A DNA stretch of 64,000 nucleotides from Brevibacillus antibioticus (lineage in GTDB: Bacteria; Bacillota; Bacilli; Brevibacillales; Brevibacillaceae). The stretch is taken from the NCBI RefSeq assembly GCF_005217615.1, contig NZ_SZNK01000001.1:2940501-3004500 (forward strand), written 5' to 3'. Shown one piece after another: positions 37,050-47,441 of the stretch (positions are counted from its first letter, which is position 1; the number at the start of each line of letters is the position of its first letter). Made by a program: the position numbers and the translations under genes. The notes below the pieces were generated by a model. The model saw nothing but the letters and a program-made list of their open reading frames with translations, had not been told where the DNA came from and searched no databases.

Positions 37050-38414
37050 TTATTCAGGGAACCGGGAAGCCAATACCTGCTCCCGAGAAGAAGATGTCTG
37101 TTTATTTTTATCGTTAGCCCAGATTGCTTCCTGTTCTTTTCGCTCCAGGATCTCCTCCAACGCAAACATTTTCTCGAAAATATCCAGTACTTCTTCCCCA
37201 TCTTTGGTAGCTGCCATTTCTTTTAAACGCACGACCGGATCGTGCAACAGTTGATTGACAATGCCCTTGGTTGTCTTGCGGATGATGTGCATCTCCCGCT
37301 CAGACAGGTTCGGCAGCTTGTTTTCGATTTTTCGCATCGCTTCGCTTTGGATCGTGTTTGCCTTGTCACGCAGTGCAGCGATGAGTGGTGCTACGCCAAG
37401 CGTCTGGTACCAGGTCGTGAATGCCACGATCTCTTCTTGAATCATAACATCCAGACGTTCCGCTTCACGAGAACGTTCCGCAACATTACTCGCAACGATT
37501 CCTTCCAGATCGTCAATATCATATAAAAATACGTTATCAAGATCATGCAAGTCAGGATTCAGGTCGCGAGGAACTGCGATATCCACCATGAACAACGGAC
37601 GATGCTTTCGTTGTTTCATGATCGGAGCCAGTTCTTTTTTGCCGAGGACATAACCTGTCGCTCCGGTCGAGCTGATGACGATGTCTGCTGTGAGCAGTGC
37701 CTCTGGCAGCTGCTCCATCGTACAGGAGTCACCCTTGAACTTTTCTGCCAAAAGCTGCGCTCGCTCTAATGTACGATTCGCTACCATGACACGTTCCGAT
37801 CCGTTTGCGTGCAGATGTTTGGCGGTCAGCTCGCTCATTTTGCCCGCTCCGACGATCAGGACAGACTTCCCTGCGAAGGAACCGAAAATCTTTTTCCCCA
37901 GCTCGACAGCAGCGTAGCTGACAGAAACCGCATTTTGCCCAATCGCTGTCTCTGTATGGGCACGCTTGGCGAACGTAATCGCTTGCTTGAACAAGGTGTT
38001 GAAGACAGTCCCTGTCGTTTGAAGCTCCTGCGCTAACAGGAACGCATCACGGACTTGTCCGAGGATTTGTGTTTCTCCCATTACCATCGAATCAAGACCG
38101 GAAGAGACGCGGAACAAGTGCTCGATTGCCTGTTCGTTCTCTTTTATATAGAGATGATCCTTAAATTGTTCTTTCTCCACGCCGAACCATTCAGCCAAAA
38201 AACGGCGGGTATAGTCTCGGCCAATATTCGCCTGGTCGCAAACGACGTAAATCTCCGTCCGGTTGCACGTTCCCAGTATGATACATTCTGCGATACTCTT
38301 CGTCTGGGAGAGGAGATGAAGAGCGCGTGCTGTCCCATCGTCGCTGAATGTAAACTTTTCGCGAATTTCGACAGGAGCTGTTTTATAGTTTAGACCCAGC
38401 AAAAGAATATCCAT
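37050..38414 (-). CDS. hemA: Glutamyl-tRNA reductase
   Basis: 454 residues, the first committed enzyme of haem synthesis, reducing glutamyl-tRNA with NADPH. The catalytic Cys50 lies in ILGTCNRTEIYVV. The Rossmann motif VLIVGAGKMSELTAKHL and C-terminal dimer helix (LIAALRDKANTIQSEAM) are present. I use the ATG at 38414, with GGGAGGAC upstream; the frame is open to 38450 without a better site. Heads the hemA-X-C-D-B-L operon. A TATAAT on the minus strand (about 38470) could be its -10. Confidence 0.96.
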   Translation of the reverse strand: MDILLLGLNYKTAPVEIREKFTFSDDGTARALHLLSQTKSIAECIILGTCNRTEIYVVCDQANIGRDYTRRFLAEWFGVEKEQFKDHLYIKENEQAIEHLFRVSSGLDSMVMGETQILGQVRDAFLLAQELQTTGTVFNTLFKQAITFAKRAHTETAIGQNAVSVSYAAVELGKKIFGSFAGKSVLIVGAGKMSELTAKHLHANGSERVMVANRTLERAQLLAEKFKGDSCTMEQLPEALLTADIVISSTGATGYVLGKKELAPIMKQRKHRPLFMVDIAVPRDLNPDLHDLDNVFLYDIDDLEGIVASNVAERSREAERLDVMIQEEIVAFTTWYQTLGVAPLIAALRDKANTIQSEAMRKIENKLPNLSEREMHIIRKTTKGIVNQLLHDPVVRLKEMAATKDGEEVLDIFEKMFALEEILERKEQEAIWANDKNKQTSSSREQVLASRFPE

Positions 38415-38647
38415 AATGTCCTCCCAGAATAGCAAACCTGTTAGCGGCATATGTAAAATGCACTATTATTATATCATTATGTCCCGAATCGGATAGGAGT
38501 AATTGTGAAAAGTTTATTAACGGAGCGCACTTTGCGTACATCCTATATAATCCGCTTGCGTTCCTTCAGGGAATCCCTTATGATGTCGGCTATACATGAA
38601 AACAGAAGAAAAATTGTGAAAATGTCAGAAAGGAGAGGAAAGAAGCT

Positions 38648-39589
38648 TTGAGAAAACCTTGGATGGCAGACATAACGCTAGTCCTCGTCGCAGTTATCTG
38701 GGGAACTACGTTTTTGATCGTACAGCAGGCAATCGCATCGCTGCCTCCCAATACGTTTAACGCTGTTCGTTTTACCATAGCTGCGTTATTTTTATTGGTC
38801 ATCTATTTCATCCGCAATCGTCATCGTCAGCATACCTCTGAATGGAGAGGACCACTGCTTCGTGCAGGCGCAATCCTCGGTTTTTGGCTCTGTCTGGGCT
38901 ACGCCTTGCAGACCGTAGGACTATTGTATACTTCGCCGTCCAAAGCTGGCTTTATCACTGGATTAGCCGTCGTATTGGTGCCGCTCTTCTCCTTTTTGCT
39001 CTTGCGTGAGCGCGTGAAGCCTTTCGCTATCGTCGGTGTGATTCTGGCAGCATTCGGCTTGTATTTGCTGACGCAGAACCAATCATTCTCCTTTAATCTC
39101 GGTGATGCCCTGATCTTCGTCGCCGCAATCTGCTTCGCCATGCAAATCGTCTCTACCGGCAAATACGCACCTCGTTTTGCAGCATTGCCCCTTGCTATCA
39201 CGCAGTTAGGCACAGTAGCTATGATGAGCTGGCTGTACGCCTTTTTCTTTGAGGATTGGAGTCGCGCTTTTGATCCGGCGATCTTGTTCATACCCGAGGT
39301 TGCCTTTGGTTTGATCGTCACTTCTATTTTCGCCACGGCACTGGCCTTTCTCGCGCAGACAGCCTTGCAAAAACAAACCAGCTCGACGCGGGTCGCTCTC
39401 ATTTTCGCTTTGGAGCCCGTATTTGCGGCAGTCACCTCGTACATCTTTATTCATGAAGTACTGAGTGGAAGGCAATTAACCGGATGTCTCCTGATTTTCA
39501 CCGGCATGATTCTCGCTGAGCTGCCGATTCAAGAATGGGTGCGGAATTTCCGTCAGAGAAAGCCAAATGACGGTCGTGAATCCGCCTAA
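38648..39589 (+). CDS. EamA/DMT-family transporter
   Basis: 313 residues with about ten membrane helices forming two EamA repeats. The first contains VAVIWGTTFLIVQQA, the second PLAITQLGTVAMMSW; ALEPVFAAVTSYIFIHEVLSGRQ is the C-terminal signature. Substrate cannot be predicted; related proteins export amino acids or metabolites. Starts with TTG at 38648, preceded by GGAGAGG; the next ATG is too far from this site. A plus-strand TATAAT at 38546-38551 may be its -10. Confidence 0.88.
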   Translation: MRKPWMADITLVLVAVIWGTTFLIVQQAIASLPPNTFNAVRFTIAALFLLVIYFIRNRHRQHTSEWRGPLLRAGAILGFWLCLGYALQTVGLLYTSPSKAGFITGLAVVLVPLFSFLLLRERVKPFAIVGVILAAFGLYLLTQNQSFSFNLGDALIFVAAICFAMQIVSTGKYAPRFAALPLAITQLGTVAMMSWLYAFFFEDWSRAFDPAILFIPEVAFGLIVTSIFATALAFLAQTALQKQTSSTRVALIFALEPVFAAVTSYIFIHEVLSGRQLTGCLLIFTGMILAELPIQEWVRNFRQRKPNDGRESA

Positions 39590-39599
39590 TGCGAAAAGC

Positions 39600-39640
39600 A
39601 AAAAAGGTTCCTTCTCCCCTGCGGGAAAGGAACCTTTTTT
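39600..39640. terminator. Bidirectional terminator between convergent genes
   Basis: Near-perfect stem AAAAAAGGTTCCTT/AAGGAACCTTTTTT with a CTCCCCTGCGGGA inner part. T-runs occur on both strands; it serves the EamA gene and the minus-strand GH84 gene, overlapping the stop of the latter. Confidence 0.92.
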
Positions 39641-40991
39641 ATGAGCTCTTCTTAACTTCTAGCATGACGGCATCCACAAAAAGCTGCATGACCGGTCCAC
39701 ACACTTCTTGCGGGTAACGCTCTGTTCGTTTGAGCCACCGTTTGAGGCGGAGCAAATGATACGCTGCTTGTGGAAGTCGCCCTCTTGTCCCATGATCAAT
39801 GAGAGCGACTGCCGACAGACCGACCTTGGTCCACAGATGAAACTTCTCCACCCACGGCCTCGTTTCTTCTGCAAGCTTCTGATTCGTCATCCCTGCCAAC
39901 AGCTTGTCAGCCGCCGCTTCCATCTTCTGAAAAAGAGCCGCCAAATCAGCAATGGCTTTTTGCCGATCTCCCTGCAAAAAATGAAAGCGGAAGGTCAGGA
40001 TCTCTTCTAGCAATCGCGGCGATTCCACCTCACATAAAAATGAGCTTTGCACGTTATTCGCAAAGGTGAAGAAAGCATCCGCATCCTTTTGTCCCGCTAC
40101 TTCCTCTACAGCTTGTTTCCATACCGTATCAGGATCGTAGCCGATCGGATCTCGCAAATAAGCCGCCGTCGTAATCAAAGGAATCTTCGAGCATTCTGGT
40201 CTAGACATCGCATTCGCCACATAGCCTGCTGCGTATTGCCACAAGTCAGGGTCTCGGTGACGTAATGGACCGATATGTAGTTCGCTCGCCATAGCCAAAT
40301 CATTCACAGGGTAGTTGTCCCAATAAAATGGCTGATGACCCGTGTACTCATGAAAGCGAATCGCATCGCCGTCCGTCAGGTAGGGCGAGCAAACGAATCG
40401 TCCCGTCCAGAACAAATCGATTTCTGGCGGCAAATGCTGGCCGAGGTACATGATGTACGCTTCTTTTCCAATCCCGTTGTATTGTGTAGGACAGACAACC
40501 AGCTTGACCTGATCGCCCCAGCTCCGTATCAAATCCCACACATAAAGCGTCGTATAGGCATGCGCCTCCGCCAAATGGGCAAACTCGGCTACATCCTTCT
40601 CATGCAATAGATGCATAGGGATATCATCGAACAATAGTGCAAAGTAACGCACACCACGATCATACAAATCCCGATACTTCCTGCCCAACAGCTCCAAGTG
40701 CTGAGGATTTGTATATTCCATGCTGAGTCCAGGACCCAGGCAATAAATAAACCGCATGTTGCGAGTCTTTGCCCGCTGGATCAGCTCATCTAACTGTTGA
40801 TTAGCTTTCGCAGGAAGCGGCTCCATCCAGCGTTCCCGCAGATACTCGTCATCTTTTGGGGCGTAGAAATACGCGTTGTAATCATGTCGGTGTAAAAAGT
40901 CGATCATATCCAGCCGCTCTTCATGTGTCCAAGGTGTTCCATAGAAGCCTTCGATCACACCACGTACAGCAAAGCAAGCACTCCCGCTCAC
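39639..40991 (-). CDS. GH84 family beta-N-acetylglucosaminidase-like protein
   Basis: 450 residues. Starts almost at once with the GH84 signature RGVIEGFYGTPWTHEERLDM. The catalytic Asp pair is Asp122-Asp123 in ALLFDDIPM. Further motifs are CPTQYNG and FWTGRFVCS, typical of the O-GlcNAcase/hyaluronidase domain. A helical C-terminal domain follows residue 310. There is no signal peptide or binding module, unlike secreted family members, so it is probably cytosolic. Start is GTG with GGGAG eight bases upstream. The physiological substrate may be wall-derived GlcNAc compounds (inference). Confidence 0.88.
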   Translation of the reverse strand: MSGSACFAVRGVIEGFYGTPWTHEERLDMIDFLHRHDYNAYFYAPKDDEYLRERWMEPLPAKANQQLDELIQRAKTRNMRFIYCLGPGLSMEYTNPQHLELLGRKYRDLYDRGVRYFALLFDDIPMHLLHEKDVAEFAHLAEAHAYTTLYVWDLIRSWGDQVKLVVCPTQYNGIGKEAYIMYLGQHLPPEIDLFWTGRFVCSPYLTDGDAIRFHEYTGHQPFYWDNYPVNDLAMASELHIGPLRHRDPDLWQYAAGYVANAMSRPECSKIPLITTAAYLRDPIGYDPDTVWKQAVEEVAGQKDADAFFTFANNVQSSFLCEVESPRLLEEILTFRFHFLQGDRQKAIADLAALFQKMEAAADKLLAGMTNQKLAEETRPWVEKFHLWTKVGLSAVALIDHGTRGRLPQAAYHLLRLKRWLKRTERYPQEVCGPVMQLFVDAVMLEVKKSS

Positions 40992-41030
40992 TTAGATGCT
41001 CCCTTCCCCACGACGAATTGGGTCTAAGAA

Positions 41031-41678
41031 TTACTCACTGGCTGGAGCAATCTCTTCTGCCCTAGCAGCCGTCTCCTTGGCCATTTCCTCGCCAGCACGG
41101 ATACGACGCATGATTTCTGCCCACAGTTCATCCTTGCCTTGACCTGTCTCCGAGGAAAATACAATGATCGTATCATCCCCGCGCAAATTCAGGCTTTGAC
41201 GGATGATCTTCGTATGCTGTAGCCAACGCCCGCGAGCGATTTTATCACCTTTCGTCGCCACGACAACGGTAGGAATCCCGATTTGCTTGCACCAATCGTA
41301 CATCGCAACATCGTCTTTACTCGGAGCATGGCGAATATCGACCAGTTGAATAATGAAGCGAAGCTCATTCCGGTTTTTCAAATAACCCTCGATCATTTTT
41401 CCCCATTGTTCCTTGATCGATTTCGCTACCTTTGCATACCCATAACCCGGGAAGTCAACGAAGTAGAGCATTTGATTGACACGGAAATAGTTCAATGTCT
41501 GGGTTTTACCCGGACGAGAACTGATCCGGGCAAGCCCTTTGCGGTTCATCATTTTATTGAGCAATGATGATTTTCCTACGTTGGAACGTCCTACCAGCGC
41601 GATCTCATGGAGACCATCCGTCGGATATTGCTTCGGTCCAACCGCGCTGATAATAAACTCTGATGATGTTACTTTCAT
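41031..41678 (-). CDS. engB: Ribosome biogenesis GTPase EngB (YsxC)
   Basis: 215-residue GTPase needed for 50S subunit maturation. G1 is [13 protein letters not shown]3 [10 protein letters not shown] and G4 ATKGDK. The C-terminal tail ([20 protein letters not shown]) is longer than usual and rich in Ala/Glu. The start overlaps the lonA stop by four bases, as in B. subtilis lonA-ysxC. Confidence 0.95.
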   Translation of the reverse strand: MKVTSSEFIISAVGPKQYPTDGLHEIALVGRSNVGKSSLLNKMMNRKGLARISSRPGKTQTLNYFRVNQMLYFVDFPGYGYAKVAKSIKEQWGKMIEGYLKNRNELRFIIQLVDIRHAPSKDDVAMYDWCKQIGIPTVVVATKGDKIARGRWLQHTKIIRQSLNLRGDDTIIVFSSETGQGKDELWAEIMRRIRAGEEMAKETAARAEEIAPASE

Positions 41679-44014
41679 GCTTTGTCACCTACTGGCTGTT
41701 TAGTTAGCGCGTGACGCAGCACTTCATCTAAATGGTCAACTGGATAGAATGTCAGTTCACCGCGTACGCTCTCCGGGATATCCTCGATATCCTTCTCGTT
41801 GTCTTTTGGCAAAATGATCGTGGTTAAACCTGCACGGTGAGCGGACATGCACTTTTCTTTCAGCCCGCCAATTGGCAGTACCCGACCTCGCAATGTAATC
41901 TCCCCGGTCATCCCCACTTCTTTTTTCACAGGGATTTTCGTGAGGGCGGATACGAGTGCGGTTGCCATCGTAATCCCAGCAGACGGACCGTCTTTTGGAA
42001 TCGCCCCTTCTGGAAAGTGGATGTGAATGTCGTTCTTCTCGTGGAAGGAAGGATCAATTCCCCACTGATCTGCATGGGAGCGAATATAGCTGAAAGCAGC
42101 CTGCGCAGATTCCTTCATGACCTCACCCAGTTTCCCTGTCAGGGTGAGCTTTCCTTTTCCAGGCAGAATGCTGACTTCTACATTCAGCGTATCTCCGCCT
42201 GCTTGTGTCCAAGCCAGACCCGTAACGGAGCCGACTTGATCTTTTTTCTCCGCCAGTCCATAGCGGTAGCGCGGTTTGCCGAGCAATGTCTCCAACGTCT
42301 TTACTGTAACTACGACACGCTTCTTCTCACCGCTCACGATTAGCTTGGCAGCTTTGCGGCATACGTTGGCTGCTTCGCGATTGAGGTTGCGAACTCCCGC
42401 TTCCCGCGTGTACAAACGAACGAGCTTCAGCATCGCGTCGTCGTTCATTTTCAGCTTATCTTTGCCCAGGCCGTGATCCTGCATTTGCTTCGGCAAGAGG
42501 TAATCACGCAAAATGTTCAGCTTTTCCAGTTCGGTATAGCTGGAAATCGAGATGACCTCCATCCGGTCCAAGAGCGGGCGCGGAATCGTATCAAGACTGT
42601 TTGCGGTCGTAATAAACATCACGTTCGTCAAATCATAAGTCTCTTCGATATAGTGATCACTGAATTTATCATTTTGGTTTGGATCGAGTACTTCGAGCAG
42701 GGCAGACGCAGGGTCTCCACGGAAATCGGACGCGAGCTTGTCGATCTCATCCAGCAAAAAGACAGGATTAACCGTACCGGCTTGCTTCATTCCTTGTATG
42801 ATTCGCCCTGGAAGAGCACCTACATACGTGCGGCGGTGTCCGCGAATTTCTGCTTCATCGCGTACTCCACCCAAGGAAATGCGAACGAATTCACGCCCGA
42901 TTGCACGTGCTACAGAACGGGCCAGAGATGTTTTCCCGACACCCGGAGGACCTACCAGACAAAGGATCGGTCCACGCATGGAGTTTACCAGCTTTTGTAC
43001 TGCCAAATACTCCAAAACGCGCTCTTTTGGTTTATCCAGGCCGTAATGATCTTCATCGAGAACTTGCTGTGCATGATGAATATCCAGATTGTCTTCTGTC
43101 GTCTTCGTCCACGGCAGCGCAAACAAGGTATCGATATACGTGCGGATGACCGAGCCTTCCGCAGAAGTCGCCGGCATCTTTTCCAGACGCTCGAGCTCCT
43201 TCTCGATCTTCACCTTGATCCGCTCTGGAGCGTCCGACTTTTCGAGCTGTGCACGCAGCTCATCTACTTCACCTTGACGTCCGTCCTTGTCGCCCAGCTC
43301 TTTTTGGATAGCCTTCATTTGCTCGCGCAGGTAATATTCCTTTTGCGTGCGCTCCATCTGTTTCTTCACGCGGTTGCCGATCTTGCGCTCCAGCTCAAGT
43401 ACCTCGCGCTCGTTGTTCAAAATGTCCAAAAGAATTTCGAGACGTTCCTTGATGTTGGTGGTCTCCAAAATTTCTTGTTTGTCCTTCATCTTGAGCGGCA
43501 AATGCGAAGCAATCACATCCGCCAAACGTCCCGGTTCCTCAATGTCCTGCACAGAGGTTAGCGACTCTGGAGAAACCTTTTTGGACAGCTTGATGTACTG
43601 CTCAAAGTGGCCCAGCAAGGAACGCATTAAAGCTTCCACTTCGTTCTGCTCTGTTTTTTCATCTTGCAAATATGTAATCGACACGACGAAATACTCTTCC
43701 TGCTGAAGATACTCCTCGATCTTCGCGCGTTGCAAGCCTTCTACCAAAACACGGATTGTCCCATTCGGCAGCTTCAGCATTTGTTTCACGCGCGCAACGG
43801 TACCAATACTGTAAATTTGCTCAGCATCTGGCTCTTCTATATGGACCTCTTCCTGTGTCGCAAGCAAAATCTTGTTATCGTCTACCATGGCTTGCTCCAA
43901 TGCGCGGATGGACTTTTCCCGTCCAACGTCCAAATGGAGTACCATTGTCGGATACACAAGCAATCCTCGCAACGGGAGAAGCGGTAATTCTCGTTTACCG
44001 GAACGTTCGCCCAA
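41675..44014 (-). CDS. lonA: ATP-dependent protease Lon (LonA)
   Basis: 779 residues. N-terminal substrate-binding LAN domain with coiled coils (to about 300), AAA+ domain with Walker [10 protein letters not shown] and Walker B FLLDEIDK, then the protease domain with catalytic Ser in PKDGPSAGI and Lys in [12 protein letters not shown]. Degrades damaged and regulatory proteins. Starts with TTG at 44014, preceded by AGGAGAGG at nine bases. The structured element at 44052-44190 lies upstream. Confidence 0.96.
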   Translation of the reverse strand: MGERSGKRELPLLPLRGLLVYPTMVLHLDVGREKSIRALEQAMVDDNKILLATQEEVHIEEPDAEQIYSIGTVARVKQMLKLPNGTIRVLVEGLQRAKIEEYLQQEEYFVVSITYLQDEKTEQNEVEALMRSLLGHFEQYIKLSKKVSPESLTSVQDIEEPGRLADVIASHLPLKMKDKQEILETTNIKERLEILLDILNNEREVLELERKIGNRVKKQMERTQKEYYLREQMKAIQKELGDKDGRQGEVDELRAQLEKSDAPERIKVKIEKELERLEKMPATSAEGSVIRTYIDTLFALPWTKTTEDNLDIHHAQQVLDEDHYGLDKPKERVLEYLAVQKLVNSMRGPILCLVGPPGVGKTSLARSVARAIGREFVRISLGGVRDEAEIRGHRRTYVGALPGRIIQGMKQAGTVNPVFLLDEIDKLASDFRGDPASALLEVLDPNQNDKFSDHYIEETYDLTNVMFITTANSLDTIPRPLLDRMEVISISSYTELEKLNILRDYLLPKQMQDHGLGKDKLKMNDDAMLKLVRLYTREAGVRNLNREAANVCRKAAKLIVSGEKKRVVVTVKTLETLLGKPRYRYGLAEKKDQVGSVTGLAWTQAGGDTLNVEVSILPGKGKLTLTGKLGEVMKESAQAAFSYIRSHADQWGIDPSFHEKNDIHIHFPEGAIPKDGPSAGITMATALVSALTKIPVKKEVGMTGEITLRGRVLPIGGLKEKCMSAHRAGLTTIILPKDNEKDIEDIPESVRGELTFYPVDHLDEVLRHALTKQPVGDKA

Positions 44015-44051
44015 GCGGATGCACCTCTCCTTGTTGATCTACCCTCTTACA

Positions 44052-44190
44052 AAGAGCCTGATAACAGACAAAAACGGCCCTCAAAGCCGTTTTTCAAACG
44101 CCCACCCGGCCCCAAAAAACGAGACAAAAAAGATCATACGCATCATTTTTTGTGGAGCTCGTTTCAGGCCGGGCAAGGCCTCAGGCTCTT
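44052..44190. repeat. 139-bp multi-branched inverted-repeat element between lonB and lonA
   Basis: Nested complementary arms: AAGAGCCTGA (44052-44061) with TCAGGCTCTT (44181-44190), CCCGGCC (44105-44111) with GGCCGGG (44167-44173), ACGAG (44119-44123) with CTCGT (44158-44162), and ACAAAAAA (44124-44131) with TTTTTTGT (44146-44153). A separate hairpin (44069-44094) is enclosed. No open frame is present. It may be a MITE or a structured RNA leader of lonA. I cannot assign a family. Confidence 0.6.
44069..44094. terminator. Intrinsic terminator-like hairpin after lonB
   Basis: Perfect stem AAAAACGGC/GCCGTTTTT with a seven-base loop, capable of acting on either strand. On the minus strand it would end the lonB transcript before lonA. 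It is enclosed by the larger inverted repeat at 44052-44190. Confidence 0.75.
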
Positions 44191-44260
44191 GCAAGCAGAA
44201 GCTTTTTTCCATTGTAGCGCAAACACAATCCGATGTCTAATCCGCGAGCATACCCGACTG

Positions 44261-45958
44261 CTACAGGGATAGCGGGGAGGAAGCGAGATCCTCTGCTGGG
44301 ATTTGCAAAGTAAATCCCGTCGCCTCTTCTTCCTGCATGGCAGCTAGTGGTACAGCTAGCTCGATTACCTCAGTGACTGTCGACACTGGTATGATTTCGA
44401 TCCCTTTCATGTCTGCAAAAATGCTTTGCCAGTTTTCCTGCGGAATGAGGACTCTGGTCGCTCCCGCTTGTTTGGCAGCCTCTACCTTCGCGACTACACC
44501 CCCAACCGGTTTTACCTTCCCATGAATACTCACTTCGCCCGTCATAGCCAGCAAATTATCGACAGGCTGATTCAAAATCGCCGAGTAGATCGCAGTGGCA
44601 ATGGTAATCCCCGCAGAAGGTCCATCGACAGGGATGCCTCCCGGAAAATTGATATGCAGATCATAATCATACGGGCGGACGCCCATTCTGTTCAGGACAG
44701 TCAAAACGTTTTCGATCGAGCCTTTTGCCATCGACTTTCGGCGAATCGTCCGGCTGCGGCTGCCCATTTCCTCTTCTTCGACCATTCCTGTCATCGCCAT
44801 TCGGCCTTGACCTGGAACAGCGGTGGGTGAAGCAGTCACTTCAAGCTCCATCACACTGCCCATATTCGGACCGTACACAGCAAGACCGTTGACCAAACCG
44901 ACCTGCGGTGTATCATGCACCTGCTTTTCGGGACGAGGCGATTTTTGACTGCTATGCATCACCCATTCCACATCGGCAGCCTGGATGTCTTGGCGTTCTT
45001 CAGTCAAGGCAATTCCCGCAGCGATTTGCAGTGTATTGATCGCTTCACGTCCATTGGTCGCGTAGCGCTCGATCACGGAAACAGCGCTGTCTTCTATATT
45101 CATATTCATTTTAGGCACGGCCGTACGCACGATACTCCCAATTTCTCCGGCCTTCAATGGGCGGAAAAAGATTTCCAAACAACGGGAACGAAGCGCAGCA
45201 GGCAGTTCCTCTGGCAACCTCGTCGTCGCTCCAACTAGACGAAAGTCGGCGGGCAAACCGTATTTGAATACGTCATGAATATGCGAAGGAATTTGGTTAT
45301 TTTCCTCGCTGTAGTAAGCACTCTCCAGCATGACTTTGCGGTCTTCGAGAACCTTTAGTAACTTATTCATTTGAATAGGATGAAGTTCCCCTATTTCATC
45401 AAGAAACAGCATGCCACCGTGGGCTTTCGTCACAGCGCCTGGCTTTGGCTGCGGAATCCCCGCCTGCCCAAGCGAGCCTGCCCCTTGATAAATCGGATCA
45501 TGTACAGAGCCGATTAACGGGTCAGCAATCCCGCGCTCATCAAAACGAGCGATCGTCGCATCGATTTCAATAAACTTGGCATCAGAAGAAAACGGCGATA
45601 GCTGATTTTTCTTCGCTTCTTCCAGCACGACCCTAGCCGCTGCGGTCTTGCCTACACCAGGTGGTCCATAAATAATGACATGCTGCGGGTTGGGACCACA
45701 CAAAGCGGCACGCAACGCGCGAAGCCCATCTTCTTGTCCTACAATTTCTCCCAAAGTCGCTGGTCTTGTTCTCTCTGACAGAGGTTCTGTCAACGCAACC
45801 ATTCTCATTTTGCGAATGGAATCAAGATCCTTGCGCGATTCCTTTTCGGTTGAGGTTTTCGTGTTTCTCTGCGCTCGCAGTAAGTTCCAAAAGTAGGTGC
45901 CGATCACGATACCAACAACCACTTCAATGACAGCAATGACCAATGTCGTATAGTCCAT
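44261..45958 (-). CDS. lonB: Membrane-anchored Lon-like protease LonB
   Basis: 565 residues. An N-terminal membrane helix (about 5-22) is followed by an AAA+ domain with [14 protein letters not shown] and FLDEIGEL, then a Lon protease domain with Ser in [11 protein letters not shown] and Lys in PVGGVVAKVEAA. The LAN domain of LonA is missing. In B. subtilis LonB is forespore-associated (SigF-dependent). ATG at 45958, with GGGAGG upstream; the frame extends to 45994 without a good site. Order clpX-lonB-lonA matches B. subtilis. Confidence 0.94.
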   Translation of the reverse strand: MDYTTLVIAVIEVVVGIVIGTYFWNLLRAQRNTKTSTEKESRKDLDSIRKMRMVALTEPLSERTRPATLGEIVGQEDGLRALRAALCGPNPQHVIIYGPPGVGKTAAARVVLEEAKKNQLSPFSSDAKFIEIDATIARFDERGIADPLIGSVHDPIYQGAGSLGQAGIPQPKPGAVTKAHGGMLFLDEIGELHPIQMNKLLKVLEDRKVMLESAYYSEENNQIPSHIHDVFKYGLPADFRLVGATTRLPEELPAALRSRCLEIFFRPLKAGEIGSIVRTAVPKMNMNIEDSAVSVIERYATNGREAINTLQIAAGIALTEERQDIQAADVEWVMHSSQKSPRPEKQVHDTPQVGLVNGLAVYGPNMGSVMELEVTASPTAVPGQGRMAMTGMVEEEEMGSRSRTIRRKSMAKGSIENVLTVLNRMGVRPYDYDLHINFPGGIPVDGPSAGITIATAIYSAILNQPVDNLLAMTGEVSIHGKVKPVGGVVAKVEAAKQAGATRVLIPQENWQSIFADMKGIEIIPVSTVTEVIELAVPLAAMQEEEATGFTLQIPAEDLASSPLSL

Positions 45959-46108
45959 ATGCAGTCCCTCCCATGCGTCTTCGCTTGCGGTCAACTTTGG
46001 TCCCCCGAAGAAAAAGGAACACGTTCATGACCGTTTTGTGCATATGTAAAGCTTCTCTTGAACGATATCAAGTAGTATTGCCCCGCAAGCGTAGACGTAA
46101 ACCACCAA

Positions 46109-46142
46109 CAAAAAAACCACCTCGCCGATAACGAGATGGTTT
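46109..46142 (-). terminator. Intrinsic terminator of clpX
   Basis: Minus-strand stem AACCATCTCG/CGAGGTGGTT with a seven-base loop and seven T residues, 14 bases past the clpX stop. Confidence 0.93.
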
Positions 46143-46155
46143 GTGCAGACAATGC

Positions 46156-47421
46156 TTATGCTGTTTCTTCGTGCAATTCCTGACCTTCTTTGGTCAACAG
46201 TTGCGGCTTCACTTTGTCGCGTACCGTTTCTTCAGTAATGACACACTTGTTGACGTCTTCTCTGGAAGGAAGCTCATACATCATATCGAGCATGATTTGT
46301 TCGATAATCGCACGCAGTCCGCGCGCACCAGTGTTGCGCTTAATCGCTTCTTTGGCGATTTGCAGCAGCGCACCGTTATCGAACTCCAGCTCAACACCGT
46401 CGAGACTCAGCAGTTTTTGGTACTGTTTCACCAAAGAGTTTTTCGGCTCAGTCAGGATACGCACGAGCGTCTCCTCATCCAGCGGCTCCAAGGTAGCCAG
46501 CACTGGCAAACGACCGACGAACTCCGGAATCAGACCAAATTTCAACAGGTCTTCCGGCAAAATGTATTTCAGGTATTCTCCGGCTTTCAGATCGCCTTTT
46601 ACGCCATCGCCGAAGTCTGCACCGAAACCGATGACTTTTTTACCCAAACGACGCTTGATAATCTGCTCGACGCCATCAAATGCACCGCCGCAGATGAACA
46701 AAATGTTCGACGTGTCGATTTGGATGAACTCTTGGTGAGGATGCTTGCGTCCGCCTTGTGGTGGAACACTTGCAACAGTACCCTCCAAAATTTTCAAGAG
46801 CGCTTGCTGAACACCTTCACCAGATACATCACGCGTGATGGATGGGTTTTCCGATTTGCGGGCTACCTTATCAATCTCGTCGATGTAAATGATTCCTTTT
46901 TCAGCCTTCTCCACATCATAGTCAGCAGCTTGGATGAGCTTGAGCAAGATATTTTCAACGTCTTCGCCCACATAGCCTGCTTCTGTCAGAGAAGTTGCGT
47001 CCGCAATTGCGAAAGGTACATTCAGAATGCGCGCCAATGTTTGCGCGAGCAACGTTTTCCCGCTACCAGTCGGACCGATCAGCATGATGTTGGATTTTTG
47101 CAGCTCCACATCCTCGATCTTCGCCCCGGAATTAATCCGTTTGTAGTGGTTGTACACCGCTACAGACAAGGATTTCTTCGCCATATCTTGACCGATGACA
47201 TAGTCGTCCAAGATTTTGCGAATTTCCACTGGCTTTGGAATTTCTTTCATATCGATTTCTTCTTCAGTGCCCAGTTCTTCCTGTACAATCTCATTGCACA
47301 GTTCGATACATTCGTCACAAATGTAAACACCAGGACCAGCTACCAGCTTGCGCACCTGTTCCTGGGACTTGCCGCAGAAGGAACACTTCAGTTGGCCTTT
47401 GTCGTCGTTAAACTTAAACAT
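46156..47421 (-). CDS. clpX: ATP-dependent Clp protease ATP-binding subunit ClpX
   Basis: 421 residues. The N-terminal zinc domain has Cys in CSFCGK and CDEC. The AAA+ unfoldase domain carries Walker [17 protein letters not shown] and the sensor regions. The IGF-type ClpP-docking loop is VIGFG. Feeds unfolded substrates to ClpP. I place the start at the ATG at 47421 ([10 protein letters not shown]), with GAGGTGA upstream. It follows clpP by 20 bp. Confidence 0.97.
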
Positions 47422-47441
47422 GCGCTTCACCTCACAACGGG

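Noticed and set aside
42473-43561. 362-codon plus-strand frame opposite lonA
   Set aside because: Antisense shadow of the conserved AAA+ region of lonA.
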